DNA of 64,000 bases from Oscillospiraceae bacterium (GCA_025757845.1 CP107211.1:1116001-1180000), one strand, 5' to 3'; counted from the first letter of the stretch, positions 14,817-24,226 are shown. Program-made: numbers and translations. The notes: generated by a model not told the origin, from the sequence alone.

Positions 14817-15269
14817 TCAGTAGTGCAGACGGTCAGCGGTCAGGGCTTCCAGAACCGGCAGCATGGCAGCGGCCTCGGCCTTGGCGGCAGGCAGATCCAT
14901 GTCGCGGTAGTTGCCGCACTCCACTTCGCTGGCACCGGGCACGGCACCCTCAAAGGCGGCCATAAAGCGGAAGGACTCCACGGTCAGCTCCAAAGCCTGC
15001 GCAGGGGTCAGGCCGCGGGTCAGCAGGTAAAAGCCGGTGCGGCAGCCCATGGGGCCCACATAGATCACACCATCCTGGAAGGCACTATTGCGTGCGTAGG
15101 TGGCAAACAGGTGCTCCAGCGTGTGGGCAGCGGCCGTGGACAGGTAATCACCCTGGTTGGGCTTTTTCATGCGGATGTCCCAAGTGAGCACGTCGCCGTC
15201 CTGACGGCTCAGGTACATGCCCCGGTCCAGCTTGGTATGGTCAACACAGAAGCTCGCAATGCGTTCCAT
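14817..15269 (-). CDS. luxS: S-ribosylhomocysteine lyase
   Basis: LuxS splits S-ribosylhomocysteine into homocysteine and DPD, the precursor of autoinducer 2, in the activated methyl cycle. The 150 residues carry the metal site HTLEH (His49 and His53) and Cys118 in ECGNY. The catalytic cysteine is Cys76 in GCRTGF. Length and motif spacing are normal for the family. It lies 16 bases after pyk on the same strand and probably shares its transcript. No Pfs nucleosidase gene is nearby. Confidence 0.95.
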   Translation of the reverse strand: MERIASFCVDHTKLDRGMYLSRQDGDVLTWDIRMKKPNQGDYLSTAAAHTLEHLFATYARNSAFQDGVIYVGPMGCRTGFYLLTRGLTPAQALELTVESFRFMAAFEGAVPGASEVECGNYRDMDLPAAKAEAAAMLPVLEALTADRLHY

Positions 15270-15285
15270 TGTGTCGCCCTCTTTC

Positions 15286-17043
15286 TCAGGCCTGCAGGCG
15301 CTGCACGCTGCCGTGTGCGCAGTCCACAGCGATCATCAGGCCGTCACGGATGTGAGAGGTGGCACCCACGGCACCCACGACGGTGGGCTTGAGCAGAGCC
15401 TTGCCGGCAATGGCGGCATGGCTGTTCAGGCCGGGCTCCTCCACCACCAGAGCGGCGGCGTCGCGTACATAGTTCAGCATCTCGTTGCTGGTGGAAGGCA
15501 CCACCAGCACCATGCCGGGCTTGAACTTGGCATGCACCTCGTCCAGGGTGCGGCACACGCAGGCCTTGCCAGTGGCGTTGGACACCTCGGCGTTCTCCGG
15601 GCCGACGCCCACACCGGTGGCCAGGCAGTTGCCCACCATGTGGATCTTGATCATGTTGGTGGTGCCGGAAATGCCCACGGGCACGCCGGCGGTCACCACG
15701 GCCAGCTCACCGTCGTGCAGGAAGCCGTTTTCCTTGGCCAGAGCGGTGGACATTTCGATCAGCTCGTCGGTGCTGTGCGCCAGAGGCATCATCAGGGAGG
15801 TGATGCCCCAGCTCAGGGACAGCTGACGCTGCACCTGCTCCTTCATGACGCAGGCGATGATGGGCTGCTGCGGGCGGTACTTGCTCAGCAGGCGGGCAGT
15901 GGTGCCGGACTCGGACACGGTGACGATGGCAGCGGCGTTCACGTCCTTGGCGGTCAGGCAGGCGGCGTGAGCGGTAGCGTCGGAAACGCTGATCTTGCCG
16001 GTGTTGGGCTCCATCAGACGGCCGCGCAGGTAGTGACCCTCCTGCTCGGTGCGCTCGGCGATGGCGGACATGGTCTTCAGTGCCTCCACGGGGTAAGCAC
16101 CGGCAGCGGTCTCACCGGACAGCATGATGGCAGAGGTGCCGTCGTAGATGGCGTTTGCCACGTCCGAGATCTCAGCACGGGTGGGGCGGGGGTTCACCAT
16201 CATGCTGTCCAGCATCTGGGTAGCGGTGACGATGGGCTTGCCGAAAGAGAAGGAGCGGTCGATGATGGTCTTCTGGATGCCGGGCAGCTCGGTAAAGTCG
16301 ATCTCGACGCCCAGGTCACCGCGGGCCACCATGACGGCGTCGGCGGCAGCCAGGATGCTGTCGATGTTGTTCACACCCTCACGGTTCTCGATCTTAGCGA
16401 TGATGCGGATGTTGGAGTCGTACTCGTTCAGCAGGTTGCGGATCTCGTACACATCCTGTGCGGTGCGCACAAAGGAAGCAGCGATGAAATCAAAGCCCTG
16501 CTCGATGCCGAAGATGATATCGTCCTTATCGCGCTGGCTCATATACGGCATGGACAGATGCACACCGGGCACGTTGACGCCCTTCTTGTTCTTGATCTTG
16601 CCGTTGTTCAGCACAGTGCAGACGATGTCGGTATCGTTCACGGTCTGGATCTGCAGTTTGATCAGGCCGTCATCCAGCATGATGGTGCCGCCGGGGGCCA
16701 CATCCTGAGGCAGATCCTTGTAGGTGATGGAGCAGATCTCCTTGGTGCCCTCCACATCGCGGGTGGTCAGGGTGAAGGTCTGGCCGGCTTCCAGCATCTC
16801 GGTGCCGTTCTTGAAGTCCTTCAGGCGGATCTCAGGGCCTTTGGTGTCCAGCAGAGCAGCCACGGGCTTGCCCAGCTCCTCGCGCAGGGACTTGAGCAGG
16901 TCCAGACGGCCCTTGTGCTCCTCGTGGGAGCCATGGGAGAAGTTGAAGCGGGCAACATTCATGCCGTTGGCGATCAGTTCACGCAGGACGCCGTCCTTGT
17001 CGGTGGAAGGGCCCAGGGTGCAGATAATTTTTGTTTTTCTCAT
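15286..17043 (-). CDS. pyk: Pyruvate kinase with C-terminal PEP-utilising domain
   Basis: Pyruvate kinase makes ATP and pyruvate from phosphoenolpyruvate and ADP in the last step of glycolysis. The 585-residue chain starts MRKTKIICTLGPSTDK. It shows the active-site stretch MVARGDLGVEI and the substrate segment ATQMLDSM. Beyond the usual ~475 residues it has an extra PEP-utiliser swivelling domain (PGLNSHAAIAGKALLKPTVV), typical of many Firmicutes enzymes. A good promoter lies 160-190 bases upstream. It is followed at once by luxS. Highly expressed core gene. Confidence 0.96.
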   Translation of the reverse strand: MRKTKIICTLGPSTDKDGVLRELIANGMNVARFNFSHGSHEEHKGRLDLLKSLREELGKPVAALLDTKGPEIRLKDFKNGTEMLEAGQTFTLTTRDVEGTKEICSITYKDLPQDVAPGGTIMLDDGLIKLQIQTVNDTDIVCTVLNNGKIKNKKGVNVPGVHLSMPYMSQRDKDDIIFGIEQGFDFIAASFVRTAQDVYEIRNLLNEYDSNIRIIAKIENREGVNNIDSILAAADAVMVARGDLGVEIDFTELPGIQKTIIDRSFSFGKPIVTATQMLDSMMVNPRPTRAEISDVANAIYDGTSAIMLSGETAAGAYPVEALKTMSAIAERTEQEGHYLRGRLMEPNTGKISVSDATAHAACLTAKDVNAAAIVTVSESGTTARLLSKYRPQQPIIACVMKEQVQRQLSLSWGITSLMMPLAHSTDELIEMSTALAKENGFLHDGELAVVTAGVPVGISGTTNMIKIHMVGNCLATGVGVGPENAEVSNATGKACVCRTLDEVHAKFKPGMVLVVPSTSNEMLNYVRDAAALVVEEPGLNSHAAIAGKALLKPTVVGAVGATSHIRDGLMIAVDCAHGSVQRLQA

Positions 17044-17203
17044 TCAAAATACCTCCGTCTACGTTCTCACTCTCTCATTTATTTTGCAGCAGGCTGTCTG
17101 CTGTCATGCAGAACGGCCCGCGCACACGACCAACAGGGAAAACTCCCCGTGCTGTGGGTTGGAATGTACGGTAAAGTGAAAATCCAAAACTTTACCAACT
17201 ACT

Positions 17204-17232
17204 ATTATAATCACTTTCTGACAAGAGAGCAA
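17204..17232 (-). promoter_or_regulatory. pyk promoter
   Basis: On the minus strand TTGCTC (17232-17227) and a perfect TATAAT (17209-17204) are 17 bases apart. The long leader to the pyk start (about 160 bases) could carry regulation. Confidence 0.7.
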
Positions 17233-17395
17233 GTGAAATTTCAGGATGAATACAACTTTTTTGCATACCGGGAGGTTTGAACAGAGGTTTGACGCAGGGA
17301 CGCGGTAATTTTGCGGATTTTGCACAGAGAGATCGTTAAAGAAATGGCTAAGATCCTGCCCGTTAGGACAGCTGTGCAGCATGGAGAGACAGCCC

Positions 17396-17424
17396 TTGCA
17401 AACGGGCCTGTTTTTGCTTATAAT
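17396..17424 (+). promoter_or_regulatory. deoB promoter
   Basis: TTGCAA (17396-17401), a 17-base spacer and TATAAT (17419-17424) lie 60 bases upstream of deoB. Confidence 0.75.
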
Positions 17425-17483
17425 GGTGGCAGGTAAAAGTGTCACTTATCCGGGCTGACCCGGAAGAAATGGAGAAAACCAAG

Positions 17484-18662
17484 ATGGAAAAACGTGTCTT
17501 TCTGATCGTGCTCGACAGCTTTGGCATCGGCGCCGAGCCGGATGCCGCCGCTTTTGGCGACGAGGGCACCAACACGCTGGGAGCCATTGCAAAGCATCCC
17601 AACTTCAACTGCCCCAACCTGCAAAAGCTGGGCCTGTTCAACATCGACGGCGTGACCGCCGGGGAAAAGACCGCCGCTCCCACCGGTTCCTTTGCCCGCC
17701 TGCAGGAGCAGAGCATGGGCAAGGACACCACCATCGGCCACTGGGAGATCGCCGGTGTGGTGAGCCCGAAGCCGCTGCCCACCTTCCCGGAGGGCTTCCC
17801 CGCAGAGCTCATCCACGAGTTTGAGGAAAAAACCGGCCACAAGGTGCTCTGCAATAAGCCCTATTCCGGCACCCAGGTGCTGAAGGACTACGGCGAGCAG
17901 GCCGTGAAGGAAAACGCCCTCATCGTCTACACCAGTGCCGACAGCGTGTTCCAGGTGGCCGCCAACGAAGAGCTGGTGCCGGTGCACGAGCTGTACCGTT
18001 ACTGTGAGATCGCCCGCGAGATGCTCAAAGGCGAGTATGGCGTGGGCCGCGTCATTGCCCGCCCCTTCCTGGGCCGCACCGCCGATACCTTCTACCGCAC
18101 CACCAACCGCCACGACCTGAGCCTGAAGCCGCCCCGCGCCACCATGCTGGACCTGCTGAAGAACGCCGGCAAGGACGTCATCGCCGTGGGCAAGATCTTC
18201 GATATCTTTGATGGCGAGGGCGTGACCGAGAAGATCAAGACCACCGGCAACACCAACGGCATTGCCTTCACCAAGGCCCTGCAGACCCGCGACTTCGAGG
18301 GCCTGGCCTTTGTGAACCTGGTGGACTTTGACATGCTGTACGGCCACCGCCGCGATGTGGCGGGCTACGCGGCTGCCGCCACCGAGTTCGACCGCTTCCT
18401 GGCCGACTTCATCCCCGGGATGCGGGAGGGCGACCTGCTGATGGTCACCGCAGACCACGGCTGCGACCCCTCCTACACCAAGACCACCGACCATACCCGC
18501 GAGTATGTGCCGTACCTGGTCTGCGGCAAGGGCGTGAAGCCCGGTGTGGACCTGGGCACGAAGCTCTGCTTCGGCACCATTGCCCAGACCATCTGCGAGT
18601 ATCTGGGCGTGGATGCCTCCAGCCTGGACGGCCACAGCGTGTGGAACGAGATCAAGGCATAA
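17484..18662 (+). CDS. deoB: Phosphopentomutase
   Basis: DeoB interconverts (deoxy)ribose 1-phosphate and 5-phosphate. It thereby links nucleoside phosphorolysis to the pentose pathway. The 392-residue protein of the alkaline-phosphatase superfamily begins KRVFLIVLDSFGIGAEPDA, where the aspartate is a metal ligand. It contains EGTNTLGAI-type and GKDTTIGHWE segments and ends with the metal site VTADHGCDPSY plus TDHTREYVP. I start at the second ATG (17484) because GGAG lies nine bases upstream; the ATG at 17469 lacks such a site. Its partners deoD, cdd and pdp are 9-16 kb downstream. Confidence 0.95.
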   Translation: MEKRVFLIVLDSFGIGAEPDAAAFGDEGTNTLGAIAKHPNFNCPNLQKLGLFNIDGVTAGEKTAAPTGSFARLQEQSMGKDTTIGHWEIAGVVSPKPLPTFPEGFPAELIHEFEEKTGHKVLCNKPYSGTQVLKDYGEQAVKENALIVYTSADSVFQVAANEELVPVHELYRYCEIAREMLKGEYGVGRVIARPFLGRTADTFYRTTNRHDLSLKPPRATMLDLLKNAGKDVIAVGKIFDIFDGEGVTEKIKTTGNTNGIAFTKALQTRDFEGLAFVNLVDFDMLYGHRRDVAGYAAAATEFDRFLADFIPGMREGDLLMVTADHGCDPSYTKTTDHTREYVPYLVCGKGVKPGVDLGTKLCFGTIAQTICEYLGVDASSLDGHSVWNEIKA

Positions 18663-18680
18663 GATCCTGACAACGAAAAA

Positions 18681-18718
18681 ACGAGGCCCCGGAGGTTCTG
18701 CCCTCCGGGGCCTCGTTG
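18681..18718. terminator. Terminator shared by deoB and the nadE-LCP operon
   Basis: AACGAGGCCCCGGAGG pairs with CCTCCGGGGCCTCGTT. The T-run (CGTTTTTTCG) lies on the minus-strand side. It therefore mainly stops the leftward LCP operon and can also block deoB transcription. Confidence 0.85.
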
Positions 18719-18731
18719 CGGTTGTGGGAAC

Positions 18732-20393
18732 TCAGGCGGCGTCGTTCTGGGACGCTGCATTGTAGATGGCATCCAGAATGGTGGACGCTGCGTTGTACAG
18801 CGAGGATGCAGCCTGTTCCACCTCTTCCTGCGTGGGCAGGGAGATAGACGGAGCTTCAGTGCTGCCGTCACTGGTGCCGCTGTCGGCCGGAGTCTCCGGC
18901 TCCTGGGGCTGGGTGTCGGCAGGCTGTTCTGCAGGCTGATCAGCAGGTGTTTCGGCCGGGGTCTCTTCCGGCACGCTCTCGGCGGGCTCCTCCACGATGA
19001 CGCTTTCCGCCGGTTCTTCCGGAATGGAAGCAGCGGCGTTCGGGTCGGTGGTGGGGGTAAAGATGTCGGTCTTTTCCGGGGTCTGGGTGGTGTCGCTCAC
19101 AGTACCCTCACCGCCCAGCACGGTCGCAATCATCTCTTTGGCCTTGCTGACGGAGGCTTCATCCGGCTTCATGACGTAGAGCTTCTGGCCCTTGGCGGAA
19201 TAGCACTGGGTGCTGGTGCCGGACGAGCCGGTAACGGTGTAGCTCTGGATGTCCCAGTTGGCAAAATCGCTCAGCTGCATGCGCACCAGCGCACTGATCT
19301 GATCCTGCGAAAAATCGGTGACAAAGCAGTCCGAAGCGGCGTCCATGATCTTGGAAAAGCCCATGAGCAGGGCAGGGGACTTGATCTTGTTCAGCATGGC
19401 GTCGATGACCTTCATCTGGTTGATGCCGCGCTGGATATCGCCGGAGGCAAAGGCGTGGCGCTCCCGGGCAAAGGCCAGGGCGGACTTACCGTCCAGATGG
19501 TTCCAGCCTTCGGCAAAGGTGGTGGGGTCGTAGTAGCCGGGGCTGCCCACTGAGGTGAAGGCCTGGTCGGAATACACGTCCACGCCGCCCAGGGCGTCCA
19601 CGATATTGATGAAGCCCGCAAAGTTGATGCGGATGTAGTGATCCACATTGATGCCGTAGAGGTTGCCCAATGTGGCCATGCTGGTCTCCACGCCGTACAG
19701 ACCGGCGTGGGTCAGCTTGTCCTTGCTGTTGGTGCCGGCTAGATCCACATAGTAGTCGCGGGGCGTGTTGATCAGCGCCACCTGCTTGGTCTGGGGGTTC
19801 ACCACAGCCAGAATGTTCACGTCGCTGCGGGCTTTTTCGGTCAGTTCACCACGGGTGTCCACGCCGCTGAGGTAGATGACGAAAGGCTCCTTGGTGATCT
19901 TGTTGGCCTCGGCACCGGTGAGCAGACCGTTGGTCATGTTGTCCAGCGCGGTCAGACCCTGCTGGGCCCAGACACAGCCCAGCGCCATGCAGGCGCACAG
20001 GAACACCGAGAACACCCGGGACACCTTTCCGGGCACATTGTACTCCTGACAGCGCTTGACCAGCAGCCAGAGCAGGAACAGCAGGGCGGCCAGAATGACC
20101 AGATACAGCACGGGCAGCATCTGGGTGCGCCACAGCTGTACCAGCGAGGCTGCACTGAGAATGCCCTGCACCGGCAGCAGGATCCTGCCGAAAGCGGAGG
20201 GCCGGGCGGCGGCAGCCTGTGCCGGGGTACCGCTGCGGCGCGGGGCAGAAGAACCGGGCTTTTTCCGGGGCGGCGGCGTGGGGGACGGGTCCTCCGCAAA
20301 AAAAGCGGAGCTGTCCACTTCCACGGTGCGGTCTGCCGCACTGCGGCTCTTGCGGTTCACACGCCGCAGGGAACGGTTGGAATCATCCTTCAT
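18732..20393 (-). CDS. LytR-CpsA-Psr (LCP) family wall-polymer ligase
   Basis: LCP proteins attach teichoic acids or capsular glycans to peptidoglycan from lipid carriers. The 553-residue protein has a proline-rich cytosolic N-terminus and about three membrane helices between residues 65 and 150. The extracellular LCP domain shows KARSDVNILAVVNP, INTPRDYYVDL and LAFARERHAFASGDIQRG, which contain the conserved Asp and Arg residues. About 100 Pro/Glu/Ala/Thr-rich residues follow and would span the wall. It is last in an operon with nadE and a NusG-II protein. Which polymer it transfers is unknown. Confidence 0.93.
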   Translation of the reverse strand: MKDDSNRSLRRVNRKSRSAADRTVEVDSSAFFAEDPSPTPPPRKKPGSSAPRRSGTPAQAAAARPSAFGRILLPVQGILSAASLVQLWRTQMLPVLYLVILAALLFLLWLLVKRCQEYNVPGKVSRVFSVFLCACMALGCVWAQQGLTALDNMTNGLLTGAEANKITKEPFVIYLSGVDTRGELTEKARSDVNILAVVNPQTKQVALINTPRDYYVDLAGTNSKDKLTHAGLYGVETSMATLGNLYGINVDHYIRINFAGFINIVDALGGVDVYSDQAFTSVGSPGYYDPTTFAEGWNHLDGKSALAFARERHAFASGDIQRGINQMKVIDAMLNKIKSPALLMGFSKIMDAASDCFVTDFSQDQISALVRMQLSDFANWDIQSYTVTGSSGTSTQCYSAKGQKLYVMKPDEASVSKAKEMIATVLGGEGTVSDTTQTPEKTDIFTPTTDPNAAASIPEEPAESVIVEEPAESVPEETPAETPADQPAEQPADTQPQEPETPADSGTSDGSTEAPSISLPTQEEVEQAASSLYNAASTILDAIYNAASQNDAA

Positions 20394-20419
20394 AGGAAAT
20401 CTCCTTTTGAGCGCAAGGC

Positions 20420-20773
20420 TCAGTCGGCCGGCACGATGGTCAGCACCGCGCGGGCGGGCAGGCAGGTGGCGGTCTGGTCTTCGTTGGACAGCCAGCCGAA
20501 GCTCTCACAGATGTGGTCCGGGCAGGGGGAGTCCACAAAGCGGGCAGCACCGTCCTTGATCTCGATGTGCACCGTGTAGTACCCGGTGTCTACGTCATAG
20601 GTATCGTTCTTGTCCAGCGGAAGGTTCATGGTGGTGTTGTTGTCACCGTAGATCAGTTCGGCCCGCAGCTTGGAACCGCTGCTGTGTGCACTGCGCACCA
20701 GCAGCAGAACGGCGGCAATGGCCAGAACGACGGCGGCAAACAGAAGATTGGTCAGCAGTTTTTTGTGTTTCAT
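20420..20773 (-). CDS. Membrane-anchored NusG domain II protein (copy 1)
   Basis: The 117-residue protein has one N-terminal membrane helix (LLFAAVVLAIAAVLLLV) and an extracytoplasmic beta domain. The motif CPDHICESFGW is the hallmark of NusG domain II proteins. This domain occurs alone or beside FMN-binding and Rnf-like redox proteins; its function is not established. It starts three bases after nadE ends and precedes the LCP gene. A second copy with CPDHICEQFGW is at 47077, overlapping a flavoprotein gene. The two cysteines might form a disulphide or bind metal. Confidence 0.85.
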   Translation of the reverse strand: MKHKKLLTNLLFAAVVLAIAAVLLLVRSAHSSGSKLRAELIYGDNNTTMNLPLDKNDTYDVDTGYYTVHIEIKDGAARFVDSPCPDHICESFGWLSNEDQTATCLPARAVLTIVPAD

Positions 20774-20776
20774 GTG

Positions 20777-22702
20777 TCAGTCCTTGATCGAAAGCTGTTC
20801 CAGTTCGGCGAGCCAGAGGGCGGCACAGGCGTCGCTGGGCATGCGCCAGTCGCCGCGGGGCGAAAGGGTCACGCTGCCCACCTTGGGGCCGTCCGGCAGG
20901 CAGCTGCGCTTGAACTGCTGGGCGAAGAACCGCCAGTAGAAGTTGCGCAGCCACTTGTACAGCACGTTGTCGGGGTATTCGGGGCGGCCTGCAAAGGCGG
21001 CCTTTGCCAGCCGGAAGATCTTGGCCGGGCCAAAGCCGAAGCGCAGCACCTGATACAGGTAAAAGTCGTGCAGCTCATAGGGGCCCACCAGATCCTCGGT
21101 CTTTTGCGCGATCTCGCCGTCCTTGGCGGGCAGCAGCTCCGGGGAGACCGGAGTGTCCAGAATGTCCAGCAGCACGGTGCGCAGGGCGTCGGTGGCGGCA
21201 ATGTCGGCTTCGTAATGCACCAGATGGCGCACCAGCGTTTTGGGCACCCCGGCGTTCACACCGTACATGCTCATGTGGTCGCCGTTGTAGGTGGCCCAGC
21301 CCAGTGCCAGCTCCGACAGGTCGCCGGTGCCTACCACAAGGCCGCCGGTGCGGTTGGCAGTGTCCATCAGCTCCAGCGTGCGCACACGGGCCTGCCCATT
21401 TTCAAAGGTCACGTCCAGCACGCTTTCGTCCTGGCCGATGTCCCGGAAGTGGCTGTGGACCGTTTCGGCAATGTCGATCTCTTTGAAGGAGACCTGCAGC
21501 TCATCGCACAGGATCTCGGCATTGCTGCGGGTGCGGTGGGTGGTGCCGAAGCAGGGCATGGTCACGGCCAGCACATCGCTGGCGGGGCGGCCCAGCTGCT
21601 TCATGGCGCGCACCGCCACCAGCAGGGCCAGACAGCTGTCCAACCCGCCGGAAATGCCGATGACCGCCGTTTTGGCGTGGGCGTGCTCCAGCCGCTTGGC
21701 CAGACCGTCGGCCTGCATCTTCAGGATCAGTTCGCAGCGCTCGGCGCGGCGCTTGGGGTCGCCGGGCACGAAGGGTGCTGGGTCGATCCAGCGGGTGAGG
21801 GGGGTCTCGGTGAGTTCCAGATCAAACTCCACCGTGGTGTAACCGTCGCGGCTCAGCTCAAAGCTGGTGTTGCGGGCACGCTCGGCCTCCATGCGCTGGC
21901 AGTCAATCTCGGTCTCGGCAATGCCACCCGCAAAGGGAGCTGTCTCGGCCAGCAGGGTGCCGTTTTCGGCGATCAGGTCGTGCCCGGCGAACACCATGTC
22001 CTGGGTGCTCTCGCCGTGCCCGGCCGAGGCGTACAGGTAGCCGCACAGCAGGCGGGCCGACTGGTTGGACACCAGTGCCCGGCGGTACTCGGCCTTGCCG
22101 ACGGTCTCGTCGCTGGCCGAAAGGTTGGCGATGACCGTGGCCCCGGCCAGCGCGTGGAAGGTGGAGGGCGGCAGTGCGCTCCACAGGTCCTCGCACAGCT
22201 CTACGCCCAGCACAAAGCTGGGCATGGACCGGCAGCGGAACAGCAGCGAAGTGCCAAAGGGCACCTGCTGGCCGCACACGGTGATCGTTTCCACCTCGGT
22301 GCTGCCGGGGGTAAACTGGCGCTTCTCGTAGAATTCACCGTAGTTGGGCAGGTAGGTCTTGGGCACAAGGCCCAGCAGCTGCCCGCGGCACAGCACGGCG
22401 GCGCAGTTGTACAGCTTGCCGTGTATCAGCAGCGGCAGGCCCACCAGCACGACGGTGTCCAGCGTCCGGGTGCCGTCCAGCACGGTCTGCAGGGCATCCA
22501 GCGCACCGGTCTGCAGCGTGTGCTGCAGGAACAGGTCGCCGCAGGTGTAGCCGGTGAGGCAGAATTCCGGGAACACGGCCAGCTTGACCCCGCGCGCGGC
22601 GGCTGCCTGCACGTCGGCAAGGATCTGCTGGGCGTTATAGGTGCAGTCCGCCACCCGCAGGGCGGGGGAGAAGGCGGCTGCCTTTAAAAAACCATCTTTC
22701 AT
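20777..22702 (-). CDS. nadE: Glutamine-dependent NAD+ synthetase
   Basis: This 641-residue enzyme makes NAD+ from deamido-NAD+, ATP and glutamine in the last step of NAD synthesis. The N-terminal nitrilase-like glutaminase has Glu in FPEFCLTGY, Lys in KTYLPNYGEF and Cys in GVELCEDLW. The C-terminal synthetase has the PP-loop GISGGLDSCLALL and VGTGDLSELALGW. The two-domain length is the normal glutamine-using form. It heads an operon with a NusG-II protein and an LCP protein. AGGA lies upstream of the ATG at 22702, a rather weak site. Confidence 0.96.
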   Translation of the reverse strand: MKDGFLKAAAFSPALRVADCTYNAQQILADVQAAAARGVKLAVFPEFCLTGYTCGDLFLQHTLQTGALDALQTVLDGTRTLDTVVLVGLPLLIHGKLYNCAAVLCRGQLLGLVPKTYLPNYGEFYEKRQFTPGSTEVETITVCGQQVPFGTSLLFRCRSMPSFVLGVELCEDLWSALPPSTFHALAGATVIANLSASDETVGKAEYRRALVSNQSARLLCGYLYASAGHGESTQDMVFAGHDLIAENGTLLAETAPFAGGIAETEIDCQRMEAERARNTSFELSRDGYTTVEFDLELTETPLTRWIDPAPFVPGDPKRRAERCELILKMQADGLAKRLEHAHAKTAVIGISGGLDSCLALLVAVRAMKQLGRPASDVLAVTMPCFGTTHRTRSNAEILCDELQVSFKEIDIAETVHSHFRDIGQDESVLDVTFENGQARVRTLELMDTANRTGGLVVGTGDLSELALGWATYNGDHMSMYGVNAGVPKTLVRHLVHYEADIAATDALRTVLLDILDTPVSPELLPAKDGEIAQKTEDLVGPYELHDFYLYQVLRFGFGPAKIFRLAKAAFAGRPEYPDNVLYKWLRNFYWRFFAQQFKRSCLPDGPKVGSVTLSPRGDWRMPSDACAALWLAELEQLSIKD

Positions 22703-22814
22703 CGGAGGATTTCACATCCTGTCTTTCGTTTTAGCCTGCAGAGGGCCTGCAGTGCCCATAGTATACCACAAACTGCAACAAACGAAAAGTAACAGCTTGG
22801 TAAAAGAAGTGTGA

Positions 22815-22848
22815 CAAAACAAAAGCTGCCCGCAGGGATGCGGGCAGC
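22815..22848 (-). terminator. Terminator of RNase P RNA
   Basis: On the minus strand GCTGCCCGCA, a TCCC loop and TGCGGGCAGC are followed by TTTTGTTTTG. It lies 20 bases beyond the RNA 3' end. Confidence 0.85.
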
Positions 22849-22869
22849 CGGAAAGCATAAAAGCGGAAA

Positions 22870-23211
22870 ACGAGATGGACCGTAAGCCGGGTTCTGTATT
22901 AAACGACGATCTGTCTAGACCTGCCATTGCTGACAGGTTCATGCCGCCTTCGGGACACGCGAGCAGCGCTGTACGTCCCATATAGGCGTTGCTTCCGGTA
23001 GGGTTTACAAAGCCGCATGGTCACCCATGCGCTGGTGAGCTCTTGCCTCGCCGTTTCATCCTTACCGCATTGCTGCGGCGGTTTGTTTTCTGTTGCACTT
23101 TCCCTGAGGTCACCCTCGGCTGCCGTTAGCAGTTACCGTGCTCTGTGAGGCCCGGACTTTCCTCAGAGCGGTCAAAGCCGCCCCGCCGCCGTATGTTCCA
23201 CTCATTTTCCG
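22870..23211 (-). ncRNA. rnpB: RNase P RNA (class A)
   Basis: This is the catalytic RNA that matures tRNA 5' ends. The minus strand carries the universal P4 5' strand GAGGAAAGTCCGGGC near 23165 and the matching 3' segment ACAGAACCCGGCTTACGG near 22880. Other conserved stretches are GGTAACTGCTAACGGC, AGGGAAAGTGCAACAGAAA and GGTAAGGATGAAACGGCGAGG. Length (about 340 bases) and ends fit class A. The ends are estimated from the promoter and terminator. It is transcribed away from the pseudouridine synthase gene. Confidence 0.96.
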
Positions 23212-23217
23212 TTCCTC

Positions 23218-23269
23218 ATAATACCATAAAAAAACAAGATTTGCAAGCGAAAGCGTTTTTTGCTATACT
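23218..23269. promoter_or_regulatory. Back-to-back promoters sharing one -35 box
   Basis: TTGCAA (23241-23246) is its own reverse complement. On the minus strand it is 17 bases from TATTAT (23223-23218), giving the rnpB promoter. On the plus strand it is 17 bases from TATACT (23264-23269), giving the promoter of the gene at 23306. Both pairs have ideal spacing. Confidence 0.75.
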
Positions 23270-23305
23270 ATTTATATCTGTTTTTCGTGCAAAGGAGGGG
23301 TGCGC

Positions 23306-24226
23306 GTGCGTCTGTATTTCACGGTGCCGGACACCCTGCAGACCCAAAATGGAACGCTTGTGCGGAACTTTCTGCGCCAGTGTGCCGTTTCTACGGAGCT
23401 TGCCCGGGCAGTCAAATTTCAGGGCGGCGGCTTTTTTGCCGACGGTGCGCCCGTGCTGGCCAACCGCCGGGTGTACCCGGGGCAGGTGCTGAGCTTCGAC
23501 CTCCCGCCGGAAGCAGGCGGCGTGGCCCCGCAGCCGGACATTGCCGTGCAGGTGGTCTACGAGGATGCCTTTGCCGTGGTGCTGGAAAAGCCGCCCCATC
23601 TGGCGGTGCACCCCACTCTGAACTACCCCGGCGGCACGCTGGCCAACGGCTATGCAGCCTGGGCACTGCAGCAGGGCCGCAGCCCGGTGTTCCGCCCGGT
23701 GAACCGCATCGACAAGGACACCAGCGGCCTTGTGCTGGCGGCCCGCAACACCTATGCTGCGCCGCTCCTGGCAGAAAACGTGCAGAAGCTCTACTACGCC
23801 ATCGTGGAGGGCGAGCTGCCCTTGGGGCCGGGCGTGATCGACGCGCCCATCGGCCGCCGGGGCGACAGCATCATCGGGCGGTGTGTGACCCCGGAGGGCA
23901 AGCCCAGCCGCACCGAGTACACCATATTAAAGGTACAGAACGGCCTGAGCCTGGCCGCCTGCGTGCCGGTGACCGGCCGCACCCACCAGATCCGGGTGCA
24001 CTTTGCGTCCATCGGCCACCCGCTGGCCGGGGATGACCTCTACGGCGGCCGCCGGGACCGCATCGGGCGGCAGGCACTGCACTGCGCAAAACAGACCTTC
24101 CGGGTGCCGGAGTACACCGAGGTGCCGGACGGCATCTGCATCCGCACCCCGGTGAGCGCCGGAACAGGCCGCACGGTGACCGTGGAAAGCCCGCTGCCGC
24201 AGGATATGGCCGACCTGCTTTCGTGA
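23306..24226 (+). CDS. RluA-family pseudouridine synthase
   Basis: The 306-residue enzyme converts uridine to pseudouridine in rRNA or tRNA. The catalytic aspartate is in RIDKDTSGLVLAAR (the HRLD motif with Ile for Leu). The family segments PHLAVHPT, GRTHQIRVHFASIGHPLAGD and LHCAKQTF are all present. The N-terminal 80 residues contain a weak S4-like RNA-binding region. I start at GTG 23306, seven bases after AGGAGG; the GTG at 23300 overlaps that site. Its promoter shares a -35 element with rnpB. The modified position is not deducible. Confidence 0.9.
   Translation: MRLYFTVPDTLQTQNGTLVRNFLRQCAVSTELARAVKFQGGGFFADGAPVLANRRVYPGQVLSFDLPPEAGGVAPQPDIAVQVVYEDAFAVVLEKPPHLAVHPTLNYPGGTLANGYAAWALQQGRSPVFRPVNRIDKDTSGLVLAARNTYAAPLLAENVQKLYYAIVEGELPLGPGVIDAPIGRRGDSIIGRCVTPEGKPSRTEYTILKVQNGLSLAACVPVTGRTHQIRVHFASIGHPLAGDDLYGGRRDRIGRQALHCAKQTFRVPEYTEVPDGICIRTPVSAGTGRTVTVESPLPQDMADLLS

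Larger units (their letters stand above)
17044..17483. other. Divergent promoter region between pyk and deoB
   Basis: The 440-base region has no gene. It contains the pyk promoter (minus, 17204-17232) and the deoB promoter (plus, 17396-17424). The middle part (about 17240-17390) shows nothing that I can name. Confidence 0.6.
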
